From positions 1-26,014 of the forward strand of contig JBGOTP010000021.1 of assembly GCA_041476545.1 (NCBI GenBank): DNA of 26,014 nt, in the 5' to 3' direction. The notes beneath the pieces were generated by a model. The model had not been told where the DNA came from. It searched no databases and saw nothing but the letters and a program-made list of their open reading frames with translations. Shown here in pieces: positions 7,546 to 13,838 of this stretch. This DNA is from JBGOTP01 sp041476545 (GTDB lineage: Bacteria > Acidobacteriota > Vicinamibacteria > Vicinamibacterales > CAVVIG01). Position 1 is the stretch's first letter, and each line of letters starts with the position of its first letter. The position numbers were made by a program, and so were the translations under genes.

Positions 7546-8777
7546 ACCAGCCTCACCTCGACGGATTCGGCGTGCGCACGGAGTCCCTCGGCGCGCGCCA
7601 GCGGAAGAATCGTGGGCGCAAGACGACGCAGTCCGTCCTTCGTGATGCGCTGCACGGACATCACGCGCATGAAGTCGGCGGCACTCAGTCCACCCCTGAA
7701 GCGAGCGGCACCGGCCGTCGGAAGCACGTGATTCGACCCGGTGGCGTAGTCGCCAGCGGCCTGTGCCGTAAACGGGCCGACGAAGACAGCCCCGGCAACG
7801 ATGGGCGCTTTGATGAGCGACTCGCGATCGACCACGAGGTGCTCTGGCGCCAGGCGGTTCGCGAGTGCCATCGCCTCGTCCGCCGACCGCGTCACGACGA
7901 CGGCGCCGTGCGCGGCGAGCGACCGTTGCACGATGTCCCGGCCCGCTGCGCGTTGTGCCACACGCGCGGCGACGCGAACCGCAAGGGGCCGGTTCCAGGT
8001 GATGAACGTCGAACGCGCATCGGGGTCGTGCTCCGCCTGCGCGATGAGATCCGCGGCGATCCAGTCGGGCCGTCCGCCGCCGGCGACGATGACGATCTCG
8101 GTCGGCCCGGCGTGGAAATCGATGGCGCAGTCGACCGAGACCCGTGCCTTCGCGGCAGCGACATAGCGATTGCCTGGGCCGACGATCTTGTCCACTCGAG
8201 GAATCGTGGCCGTGCCGTATGCGAGCGCGGCAACGGCATGGGCGCCGCCGACGCGAAAGAGCCGGGTGACGCCAGCCTCGATCGCGGCCGCCATGACGGC
8301 CGGTTCGGGCCGGGGACACACGGCGACGACCTCACGAACGCCCGCGACGCGGGCCGGAATCGCTGTCATGAGCAGCGAGGAGGGAAGTGGAAAGCGTCCT
8401 CCTGGCACGTAGCAGCCGACGCGGGCCAGCGGTTCAATACGCTGTTCGATCGACACGCCGGGAAGGACGTCCAGGTCGAAATGCTTCGGGATCTGCCGGA
8501 AGGCCACGCGCGCGATGTTCCGCGCGGCCTGGCGGATGGCGCGCCGGACGTCCGGAGACACTCGAGCCGCCTCGACGCGCATCTCCTCGGCGCTGACTTC
8601 GAGCGGCGGCCTGACATTGTCGAACCGTCTGGCGAAGGTCAGTAGGGCCTTGTCGCCCTCGCGCCGGACGCGGTCGACGATACCGGCCACGCGGCGCTCG
8701 AACGCGCGATCCGAGCCGTGCGCCCCGGCGAAGAGCCGATCGATGGCCCGCTGGTTGGTTCCGTCGATGATCCGCAT
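7542..8777 (-). CDS. hisD: Histidinol dehydrogenase
   Basis: 411 residues. It carries out the last two steps, the NAD-dependent oxidation of L-histidinol to L-histidine, with zinc. Typical motifs are PGGRFPLPSSLLM, IVGPGNRYVAAAK, the zinc-ligand segment IAQAEHDPDA (Gln and His), LAPEHLVVD with the catalytic Glu-His pair, and GDYATGSNHVLPT. It starts at an ATG 21 bases after hisG, with CAGGGA just upstream as ribosome site, and its stop overlaps the hisC start as ATGA. Confidence 0.97.
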   Translation of the reverse strand: MRIIDGTNQRAIDRLFAGAHGSDRAFERRVAGIVDRVRREGDKALLTFARRFDNVRPPLEVSAEEMRVEAARVSPDVRRAIRQAARNIARVAFRQIPKHFDLDVLPGVSIEQRIEPLARVGCYVPGGRFPLPSSLLMTAIPARVAGVREVVAVCPRPEPAVMAAAIEAGVTRLFRVGGAHAVAALAYGTATIPRVDKIVGPGNRYVAAAKARVSVDCAIDFHAGPTEIVIVAGGGRPDWIAADLIAQAEHDPDARSTFITWNRPLAVRVAARVAQRAAGRDIVQRSLAAHGAVVVTRSADEAMALANRLAPEHLVVDRESLIKAPIVAGAVFVGPFTAQAAGDYATGSNHVLPTAGAARFRGGLSAADFMRVMSVQRITKDGLRRLAPTILPLARAEGLRAHAESVEVRLV

Positions 8778-8798
8778 ATTTCCCTGCCTGCCCTTTTT

Positions 8799-9686
8799 TC
8801 AGAGCACGATCTTGTTGAGCGGGTACTCCACGATGCCCTGCGCGCGCGACGCCTTGAGCTTTGGAATCAGATCACGGACCGTGCGTTCTTCGATGATCGT
8901 ATTCACCGCGACCCATTCGTCGTCGCTCAACGACGAAATCGTCGGGCGCTGCAGCGCCGGCAAGAGCGCCAGAATGCTCGCGAGATCCGTGCGCCGCACG
9001 TTCAACATCAATCCCACACGGCCCTGCGCGGCGATCGCCGCCTGCAGCAGGAGCGCGATGTTTTCGAGTTTGGTCCGCTTCCAGCTGTCGGCCAACGCCG
9101 TCTTGTTGGCAATGAGCTGGGTGTTCGATTCCATCAGCGTGTCGAGGATGCGCAGGCGGTTCGCGCGCAGCGACGAGCCGGTTTCTGTGACCTCGACGAT
9201 CGCGTCGGCGAGCATTGGCGGCTTCACTTCAGTCGCGCCCCAGGAGAATTCGACTTTGACGTTGACGCCCTGTCGCTCGAAGTACGCTTTCGTCGCGCGA
9301 ACGAGCTCCGTCGCGACGGTCTTGCCCTCGAGATCCTTGGCCGATCGAATTGGGGAATCCTCGGGAGCCGCCAGCACCCAGCGGACTTTGCCGAAGCTCT
9401 GTTTGGCATAGATCAGATCGGCGAGGGACTCGAGGACCCCCGTCTTGCCGTCACCCGCTTCGTGCTCCGCGATCCAGTCCTGGCCCGTCAACCCTGCGTC
9501 GAGCACGCCGTCCGAGACGTAGCGTGCCATCTCCTGTGCGCGAATCAGCATGCACTCGATCTCGGGATCGTCGATGGTTGGGAAGTAGGAGCGCGAGCTG
9601 ACGTAGATGTTGAACCCCGCGCGCGCGAACAACTGGACGGTCGCGTCCTGCAGGGATCCTTTCGGTATGCCGAGTTTGAGTTTCAT
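8799..9686 (-). CDS. hisG: ATP phosphoribosyltransferase, long form
   Basis: 295 residues, the first committed enzyme of histidine synthesis. The length and the C-terminal region (about 220-295, ending in EYPLNKIV) show the long, self-regulated form with an ACT-like HisG_C domain, so no HisZ is needed. Visible motifs: KLGIPKGSLQ at the N terminus, DAGLTGQDW, and the PRPP-loop region VEVTETGSSLRAN. Allosteric feedback by histidine is expected from the family. The ATG at 9686 follows a 45-base gap filled mostly by the dispersed repeat; AAGG lies about 10 bases upstream. Confidence 0.97.
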   Translation of the reverse strand: MKLKLGIPKGSLQDATVQLFARAGFNIYVSSRSYFPTIDDPEIECMLIRAQEMARYVSDGVLDAGLTGQDWIAEHEAGDGKTGVLESLADLIYAKQSFGKVRWVLAAPEDSPIRSAKDLEGKTVATELVRATKAYFERQGVNVKVEFSWGATEVKPPMLADAIVEVTETGSSLRANRLRILDTLMESNTQLIANKTALADSWKRTKLENIALLLQAAIAAQGRVGLMLNVRRTDLASILALLPALQRPTISSLSDDEWVAVNTIIEERTVRDLIPKLKASRAQGIVEYPLNKIVL

Positions 9687-9699
9687 CGTCTAAAACCTT

Positions 9700-9728
9700 C
9701 ACCACAGAGGACACAGAGGACACAGAGG
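9700..9728. repeat. Dispersed repeat CACCACAGAGGACACAGAGG (copy 2, hisI-hisG gap)
   Basis: Begins CACC and continues as ACACAGAGG units with a 9-base period. It fills most of the hisI-hisG spacer. The first 16 bases match copy 1 (5261-5276), and a reverse-orientation copy lies in metH (18165-18187). Confidence 0.8.
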
Positions 9729-9731
9729 AAA

Positions 9732-10043
9732 TCAACTCGAGGTGCGGTAGAAGCACGTGCGTTGACCGGTGTGGCAGACATTGCCGTCGCCCAGCCGTTT
9801 CACTTTCAGCAGCACGGTGTCGTCGTCGCAATCGGTGAACATCTCGAGGACCTGAAGGCGGTTGCCGGAGGTTTCCCCTTTCGTCCACAGTGTGTTGCGT
9901 GTGCGACTGAAGAAGGTCGCGAACCCCGTTCGCCTGGTGATGTCGAGCGCTTCCTGGTTCATGAAGCCGACCATCAGGATCTCCAGGCTCGTCGAGTCTT
10001 GAATGACCGCGGGTATCAGACCGTCCAGCTTCGAAAAATCCAT
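9732..10043 (-). CDS. hisI: Phosphoribosyl-AMP cyclohydrolase (stand-alone HisI, no HisE domain)
   Basis: 103 residues. It hydrolyses phosphoribosyl-AMP to ProFAR. The metal-binding segments are present: MVGFMNQEAL, TLWTKGETSGN, DCDDDTVLL (the DxDxD-type magnesium site) and the zinc Cys in NVCHTGQRTCFY. Unlike HisIE fusions it ends right after this domain, and no hisE follows. The ATG at 10043 (MDFSKLDG) is preferred over an upstream TTG at 10061, because AGGA sits 6 bases before it and the TTG would lie in the T-run of the attenuator terminator. It is the first structural gene of the operon. Confidence 0.95.
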   Translation of the reverse strand: MDFSKLDGLIPAVIQDSTSLEILMVGFMNQEALDITRRTGFATFFSRTRNTLWTKGETSGNRLQVLEMFTDCDDDTVLLKVKRLGDGNVCHTGQRTCFYRTSS

Positions 10044-10059
10044 ATTGTGTCCTGACAAC

Positions 10060-10085
10060 AAAAAACCCCGCCGCGTGGCGGGGTT
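10060..10085 (-). terminator. Attenuator terminator of the his operon
   Basis: Read on the minus strand: AACCCCGCC-ACGC-GGCGGGGTT, a 7-bp GC stem extended by AA/TT, followed by six T. It lies between the His-rich leader ORF and hisI, 30 bases after the leader stop and 17 bases before the hisI ATG. That is where an attenuator belongs. It would also stop read-through from the upstream oxidoreductase gene. Confidence 0.9.
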
Positions 10086-10115
10086 GCCGGTTTCTCGAGT
10101 CTCGAACGCGTCGAC

Positions 10116-10196
10116 TCAGATCACACGCAACTCCATCCACTGCGTCCGCAGGGACGAATGATGATGGCGACCGTGATGATGGCGGCGTCCAAGCAC
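10116..10196 (-). CDS. hisL: His operon leader peptide
   Basis: A 26-codon ORF, GTG at 10196 to TGA at 10118-10116, in the 5' leader of the his operon. It contains HHHGRHHH at residues 6-13: six histidine codons in eight, with CAT and CAC both used. An in-frame TGA (10205-10203) three codons before the GTG leaves GTG as the only sensible start. A TTGACA/TACGCT promoter places the transcript start at about 10198-10197, so the peptide would be read from the very 5' end of the RNA. The role inferred from his leader peptides in enteric bacteria is that ribosome stalling at the His codons under histidine shortage prevents the terminator at 10085-10060 from forming. Confidence 0.85.
   Translation of the reverse strand: MLGRRHHHGRHHHSSLRTQWMELRVI
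10143..10190 (-). promoter_or_regulatory. Alternative hairpins in the his leader RNA
   Basis: On the minus strand, segment 1 (GGACG, 10190-10186), segment 2 (CGTCC, 10156-10152) and segment 3 (GGACG, 10147-10143) can pair as 1:2, enclosing the His codons, or as 2:3 with the four-base loop CTGC. The two are mutually exclusive, as expected for an attenuator. A later GAGTC/GACTC stem (10117-10113 with 10101-10097) lies between them and the terminator. The exact antiterminator was not resolved by eye. Confidence 0.5.
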
Positions 10197-10204
10197 AACA
10201 CGTC

Positions 10205-10234
10205 AGCGTACCTCCACGCAATTGCCGGTGTCAA
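10205..10234 (-). promoter_or_regulatory. His operon promoter
   Basis: On the minus strand a perfect TTGACA (10234-10229), an 18-base spacer, and TACGCT (10210-10205). A second TTGACA lies 17 bases further upstream (10257-10252). The predicted start is about 10198, one or two bases before the leader GTG. Confidence 0.55.
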
Positions 10235-10268
10235 CGGTCTAACGCGGTCTCTGTCAACGTGGTCCAGG

Positions 10269-11288
10269 CTACGAGCAGGTGAGGACGACCTTGCCCAGGT
10301 TTGCACGGGACTGAAGGTACTGGTGGGCCTCGGCGGCATGTTGCAGGGGGAACGTCCTCGCCACAACCGGCCGCAGCGTCCCTTCCCTTAGCTCCTCGAG
10401 GAGAATCTGCATGGCGGCAGCCAGCTGCTGACGTTCGTCCCAGAGGTGGGCGAGGTTCAATCCGAACACACCTCGATTGCGGTTCATCAGCGACAGCGGC
10501 TTGAACGAGGGCATCTGCAGGACCGTCCGGCCAGCGTGCCACCAGTTCCGGCGCCTTCCCGGCGCAATCGCAGACACGCCGTACACGATGAGTCGCCCGA
10601 GAGGAGCGAGCAGGCGGTAGCTCGTTTCGAAGCTCCTGCCCCCGATCGGATCGAGCACGACATCCACGCCTCGGTTGTTCGTCAGGCGGCGAACTTCGCG
10701 AGCGATATCGGCGCCGCGCGAATCGATCGTGTGGTGCACCCCGAGATCGCGCAGCGCACGGTGCTTGGCGGCGGACGCGGCACCGATGATGGTCGCTCGC
10801 CGCTGTCCGGCAAGTTGCGTCGCGGCGATGCCAACACCGCCGCCGGCGCCGTGGATCAACACCGTTTCCCCAGGGGCGATGTTGGCGAACCTGTGGAGCG
10901 CCAGGTACGCCGTGAGGTAGTTGACCGGAAGCGCGGCGGCATCGATGTCGCCGACACTGGGCGGGATCGGAAACACGTAAGCAGCCGGCGCCACAACGTG
11001 GGTGGCATAACCGCCAAAGCGCGTCAGCGCCACGACGCGATCGCCTTCACGCAGATGAGCCACACCGGGTCCGATGGTGTCGACAACTCCGGCGACTTCG
11101 TAGCCCGGGACGAGGGGCGGTTTCGGCGCATCAGGGTAGAGGCCCATGCGAGCGAGGACGTCGGCGAAATTGACACCTGCCGCCCGGACGACGATTCCAA
11201 CCTCGCCCGCCCTGGGCGACGGGCGCGTCGTCTCGCAAATCTCAAGAACGTCTGGCGCGCCGTAACGCCGGAAAACGACCTGCTGCAC
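10269..11288 (-). CDS. Zinc-independent medium-chain dehydrogenase/reductase (quinone-oxidoreductase / VAT-1-like)
   Basis: 339 residues. The N-terminal GroES-like half contains VRAAGVNFADVLARMGLYP and VPGYEVAGVVDTIGPGV. The Rossmann half has the NADPH-binding LIHGAGGGVGIAATQLA (about 145-161). The zinc-ligand residues of alcohol dehydrogenases are absent, as in quinone oxidoreductases (zeta-crystallin). The segment RNRGVFGLNLAHLWDE resembles the VAT-1 subgroup. It ends FPLQHAAEAHQYLQSRANLGKVVL, the standard family C terminus. The start is GTG at 11288 with TATACT 9 bases upstream and no ribosome site, so it is probably leaderless. The gene lies just upstream of the his promoter on the same strand but is unrelated in function. 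The substrate is unknown. Confidence 0.88.
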   Translation of the reverse strand: MQQVVFRRYGAPDVLEICETTRPSPRAGEVGIVVRAAGVNFADVLARMGLYPDAPKPPLVPGYEVAGVVDTIGPGVAHLREGDRVVALTRFGGYATHVVAPAAYVFPIPPSVGDIDAAALPVNYLTAYLALHRFANIAPGETVLIHGAGGGVGIAATQLAGQRRATIIGAASAAKHRALRDLGVHHTIDSRGADIAREVRRLTNNRGVDVVLDPIGGRSFETSYRLLAPLGRLIVYGVSAIAPGRRRNWWHAGRTVLQMPSFKPLSLMNRNRGVFGLNLAHLWDERQQLAAAMQILLEELREGTLRPVVARTFPLQHAAEAHQYLQSRANLGKVVLTCS

Positions 11289-11297
11289 TGGGCTGGC

Positions 11298-11303
11298 AGT
11301 ATA
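11298..11303 (-). promoter_or_regulatory. Candidate -10 element for the oxidoreductase gene
   Basis: TATACT on the minus strand ends 9 bases before the GTG at 11288. A TTGAAG lies 19 bases upstream, longer than the ideal spacing. Confidence 0.4.
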
Positions 11304-11375
11304 CGTACGTTCAGGCCTGGGGCTTCAAGATCGCAGGTGGGCAGCTTCCGCATCTCGAGCCTTGTCGCGCTTGAC

Positions 11376-11403
11376 TTGATTGTACTAAAACATTGAGTAT
11401 AAG
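11376..11403 (+). promoter_or_regulatory. Promoter of the GntR-SPFH operon
   Basis: TTGATT (11376-11381), a 16-base spacer, and TATAAG (11398-11403). The ATG at 11410 begins 6 bases after the -10, so the mRNA would be leaderless. An overlapping TTGACT (11371-11376) is a better -35 box but would need a 21-base spacer. Confidence 0.55.
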
Positions 11404-11411
11404 CACTCAAT
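11392..11411. promoter_or_regulatory. Palindromic operator overlapping the GntR start codon
   Basis: ATTGAGT (11392-11398), a 6-base spacer, and ACTCAAT (11405-11411) form a perfect 7-bp inverted repeat. It contains the -10 hexamer and the first two bases of the ATG. A dimeric repressor bound here would block its own promoter, so autoregulation by the GntR protein is the natural inference. Confidence 0.65.
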
Positions 11412-11802
11412 GGCGATAGTCGAGGTGAATCCGCGGGACGCCACGCCGATTTACGCCCAGCTCGAGCGCGGATTGCGCGCCGCCATTGCCTCGGGCCGGC
11501 TGGGGCTGGGGGAGCAGTTGCCCACCGTTCGACAGCTTGCCGTCGAGCTGCGCGTGAACGCCAATACAGTCGCTCGCGTCTACAGCGAACTCGAACGCGC
11601 CGGTGTGCTCGAGACCCGGCGCGGGGTCGGATCCTTCGTCCGAGCGACCCCGACCGAGGCGCGACCGCAGCACGAGCACGATCGTCGACTCCGTGCGCTC
11701 GTGGCCCACATGCTCGGCGACGCCGCCGCCGCCGGGTTCAGCCTGGACGAACTCATCGCCGAACTGCAATCGCACCGTAACGAACGTCAAGAAGGAGCCT
11801 GA
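11410..11802 (+). CDS. GntR-family transcriptional regulator, YtrA-like short form
   Basis: 130 residues. The N-terminal winged helix-turn-helix (about 10-78) reads PIYAQLERGLRAAIASGRL, then GEQLPTVRQLAVELRVNANTVARVY, then LERAGVLETRRGVGSFV, which is the GntR signature. Only a short helical C terminus follows, as in the YtrA subfamily, so there is no large ligand-binding domain. It is co-transcribed with the SPFH gene, which starts 4 bases after its stop; YtrA regulators usually control the membrane-protein genes they sit with. The start codon is embedded in the palindromic operator, and no Shine-Dalgarno is present. Confidence 0.92.
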   Translation: MAIVEVNPRDATPIYAQLERGLRAAIASGRLGLGEQLPTVRQLAVELRVNANTVARVYSELERAGVLETRRGVGSFVRATPTEARPQHEHDRRLRALVAHMLGDAAAAGFSLDELIAELQSHRNERQEGA

Positions 11803-11806
11803 ACCG

Positions 11807-12730
11807 ATGTCCCTTGTCATACGCCGCAGATCAGCAGACGCTGGAGGCAGTCCTCCTCGAATCAACGTCGTCGCCGTCGCGATCCTGATCGTATCGCTCC
11901 TGACGGGGATCGCGATGTCGGCCGCCGTCGGCAATCCTCTTCCACTCCTCGCCCTCGCGCTCGTCGGCGTCGCGGCGATGCAGTCGCCGAAAATCGCCCA
12001 GCAGTGGGAACGCGCCATCATTCTGCGATTGGGCCGCTTCACCGGAGTCCGGGGTCCCGGCCTTTTCTGGGTCGTTCCGTTCATCGATCACGTGTCGACG
12101 TGGATTGACCAGCGCACGATTACGACGACGTTCGCGGCCGAACAGTCCCTCACGTCGGACACCGTCCCCGTCAGTGTCGATGCGGTTCTTTTCTGGATGG
12201 TGCACGACGTGCAAAAAGCGGCGCTCGAGGTGCAGGACTATGCCCAGGCCGTGAGCTGGGCGGCGCAGACGGCGCTGCGCGACATCATCGGACGCACCGA
12301 CCTGACCGACCTGCTCAGAGGCCGCGAGCGGATCGAGGCCGAGCTGCAGAAACTGATCGACGAGCGGTCGAACCCGTGGGGCGCCACGGTGCAGTCGGTG
12401 GAAATGCGCGACGTGGTCATTCCAGTCGCGCTTCAGGATGCGATGTCGCGCGAGGCGCAGGCGGCGCGGGAGAAACAGGCCCGCATCATCCTCGGCGAGG
12501 CCGAAGTCGCCATCGCGCACTCGTTCGAGGAAGCCGCGAAGTCGTACCTCCACAATCCGACAGCCCTCCACCTGCGCGCGATGAACATGCTCTACGAGGG
12601 GCTGAAGGAAAAGGGCGCACTGATGCTCATTCCAAGCAGCGCCGTCGAGTCGATGGGCATGGGTGGATTGATGGGCGCCGCCGCCCTTGCGCAGTCGCAG
12701 TTGACCGGTGACGACCCGGCCAAGAAATAG
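11807..12730 (+). CDS. SPFH/band-7 (stomatin/slipin-like) membrane protein
   Basis: 307 residues from the ATG at 11807, fixed by GAAGGAG at 11791-11797. Two hydrophobic segments (about 21-40 and 43-60) are followed by the SPFH domain: ERAIILRLGRFTGVRGPGLFWVVPFID, then DQRTITTTFAAEQSLTSDTVPVSVDAVLFW, then ALRDIIGRTDLTDLL, then WGATVQSVEMRDVVIPVALQDAMSREAQAAREKQARI. The last part is the helical region typical of slipins. Such proteins oligomerise on the inner face of membranes and organise microdomains. The usual NfeD-like partner is not adjacent. The pairing with a GntR regulator suggests a regulated membrane-stress role, an inference only. Confidence 0.92.
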   Translation: MSLVIRRRSADAGGSPPRINVVAVAILIVSLLTGIAMSAAVGNPLPLLALALVGVAAMQSPKIAQQWERAIILRLGRFTGVRGPGLFWVVPFIDHVSTWIDQRTITTTFAAEQSLTSDTVPVSVDAVLFWMVHDVQKAALEVQDYAQAVSWAAQTALRDIIGRTDLTDLLRGRERIEAELQKLIDERSNPWGATVQSVEMRDVVIPVALQDAMSREAQAAREKQARIILGEAEVAIAHSFEEAAKSYLHNPTALHLRAMNMLYEGLKEKGALMLIPSSAVESMGMGGLMGAAALAQSQLTGDDPAKK

Positions 12731-12736
12731 GACGCC

Positions 12737-13639
12737 ATGCGCCTGTTCAAGATTCGACTCTTTGTCGCCGCATTCCTCTTCGTCAATCTCTGTGTGTCCT
12801 GTCTGAGTCGAACGCCGATCCTCGCCCAGTCGTCGACGGCGCGGCCGGATCGTCCGGAGTTCGAGGTTGCGTCGATAAAACTGCACAGGACCGACGAGGG
12901 ACCACGCGGCATCAGTTTCTCGCCGAGCGGTCGCTTTGCGTGGAGCCGCATGACACTCAAGCAGTTGATGGGGTCCGCGTACGCGGAACTCCCGCACGCG
13001 CAGATCGTCGGCGGTCCGGGATGGACCGACTCGGATCGGTTCGACATCGTCGCCACATCGGCAGAGGCGCTCCAGGACATGGGCCCCGACGGCTCTCCCC
13101 GCGGCCTCTTCAGGCGACTGCGGACGCTGCTCGAGGATCGATTTCGGCTGAAGACACATGTCGAGAGTCGCGATCTGCCGATCTACGCGCTACAGACCGT
13201 CTCCTCAACTCCGACCGCCGTAGGTTCGCACCTTCGGAAAACGGACATTGACTGCGAGGCGGTTCTCCGGGACGCTGCCGCCGGCCGAAGACCGAATACT
13301 CCAGAGGGCCAGCAGCCGCCGTGTTCGATGAGACTCGGTGGTCCTGGCCAGCTCATGGGCCATGCAATCACAATGGACCAAGTGGGTGGTGTCTTGTCCG
13401 GACGAGCCGGACGTCCTGTCGTTAACCGCACCGGTCTCGCGGGAAACTTCGACGTCGATCTGAAATGGGCGGCCGAGTTTCCGTCGGATGCGCCGTTGAA
13501 CGGAGCACCCGCGCCCGCCAATGACGGTCCATCGATCTTCACCGCCGTTCGCGAGCAGCTCGGACTGAAGCTGGAGGCGACGCGCGCTCGGATGCCCGTT
13601 CTGGTCATCGACGCCGCGCAGCTGCCGACGCCGGACTAA
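12737..13639 (+). CDS. TIGR03435-type exported protein (acidobacterial family)
   Basis: 300 residues. The N terminus has a basic start and a hydrophobic segment (RLFVAAFLFVNLCVSC) that fits a signal peptide; a Cys at the end of it could be lipidated, but the lipobox is not canonical. The mature protein carries the hallmarks of TIGR03435: FEVASIKLH near the start, ISFSPSGRFAWSRMTLKQLM, VGGPGWTDSDRFDIVA, LLEDRFRLKTHVESRDLPIYAL, then GRPVVNRTGLAGNFDVDLKW, and a final QLGLKLEATRARMPVLVIDAAQLPTPD. The family is greatly expanded in soil Acidobacteriota; its function is unknown. It starts 6 bases after the SPFH stop with AGGA at the stop codon, so it probably belongs to the same transcript. Confidence 0.92.
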   Translation: MRLFKIRLFVAAFLFVNLCVSCLSRTPILAQSSTARPDRPEFEVASIKLHRTDEGPRGISFSPSGRFAWSRMTLKQLMGSAYAELPHAQIVGGPGWTDSDRFDIVATSAEALQDMGPDGSPRGLFRRLRTLLEDRFRLKTHVESRDLPIYALQTVSSTPTAVGSHLRKTDIDCEAVLRDAAAGRRPNTPEGQQPPCSMRLGGPGQLMGHAITMDQVGGVLSGRAGRPVVNRTGLAGNFDVDLKWAAEFPSDAPLNGAPAPANDGPSIFTAVREQLGLKLEATRARMPVLVIDAAQLPTPD

Positions 13640-13732
13640 CGAGCAAACCTGAATTGCAAATCGCGAATCACTCGTGGTTCACATGAGCGGGTCCAATCGC
13701 ACCGATGTGGCAGGCCGAACGCATGGAGCAGG

Positions 13733-13767
13733 AAAAAAAAGGCCGAGAACGATGAACGCTCTCGGCC
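13733..13767 (-). terminator. Intrinsic terminator of ahcY
   Basis: On the minus strand GGCCGAGA, an 11-base loop, TCTCGGCC, then eight T. It lies 71 bases beyond the ahcY stop. The plus-strand operon ending at 13639 has no T-run of its own here. Confidence 0.85.
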
Positions 13768-13838
13768 TCGGTCTCTAATTCTTTCACCAGCCCTGCAGCC
13801 CTGCAGCCCCGCCAGGCTGGCTGGTCCTGCCCGCCCTT

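Noticed and set aside
7546..8319. Upstream extension of the hisC frame
   Set aside because: It is antisense-quality Arg-rich sequence in another frame of hisD; the ATGA overlap at 7545 and the family length fix the hisC start.
8718..10055. A 445-codon open frame on the plus strand
   Set aside because: It runs antisense across hisG, hisI and their spacer, and shows no domain.
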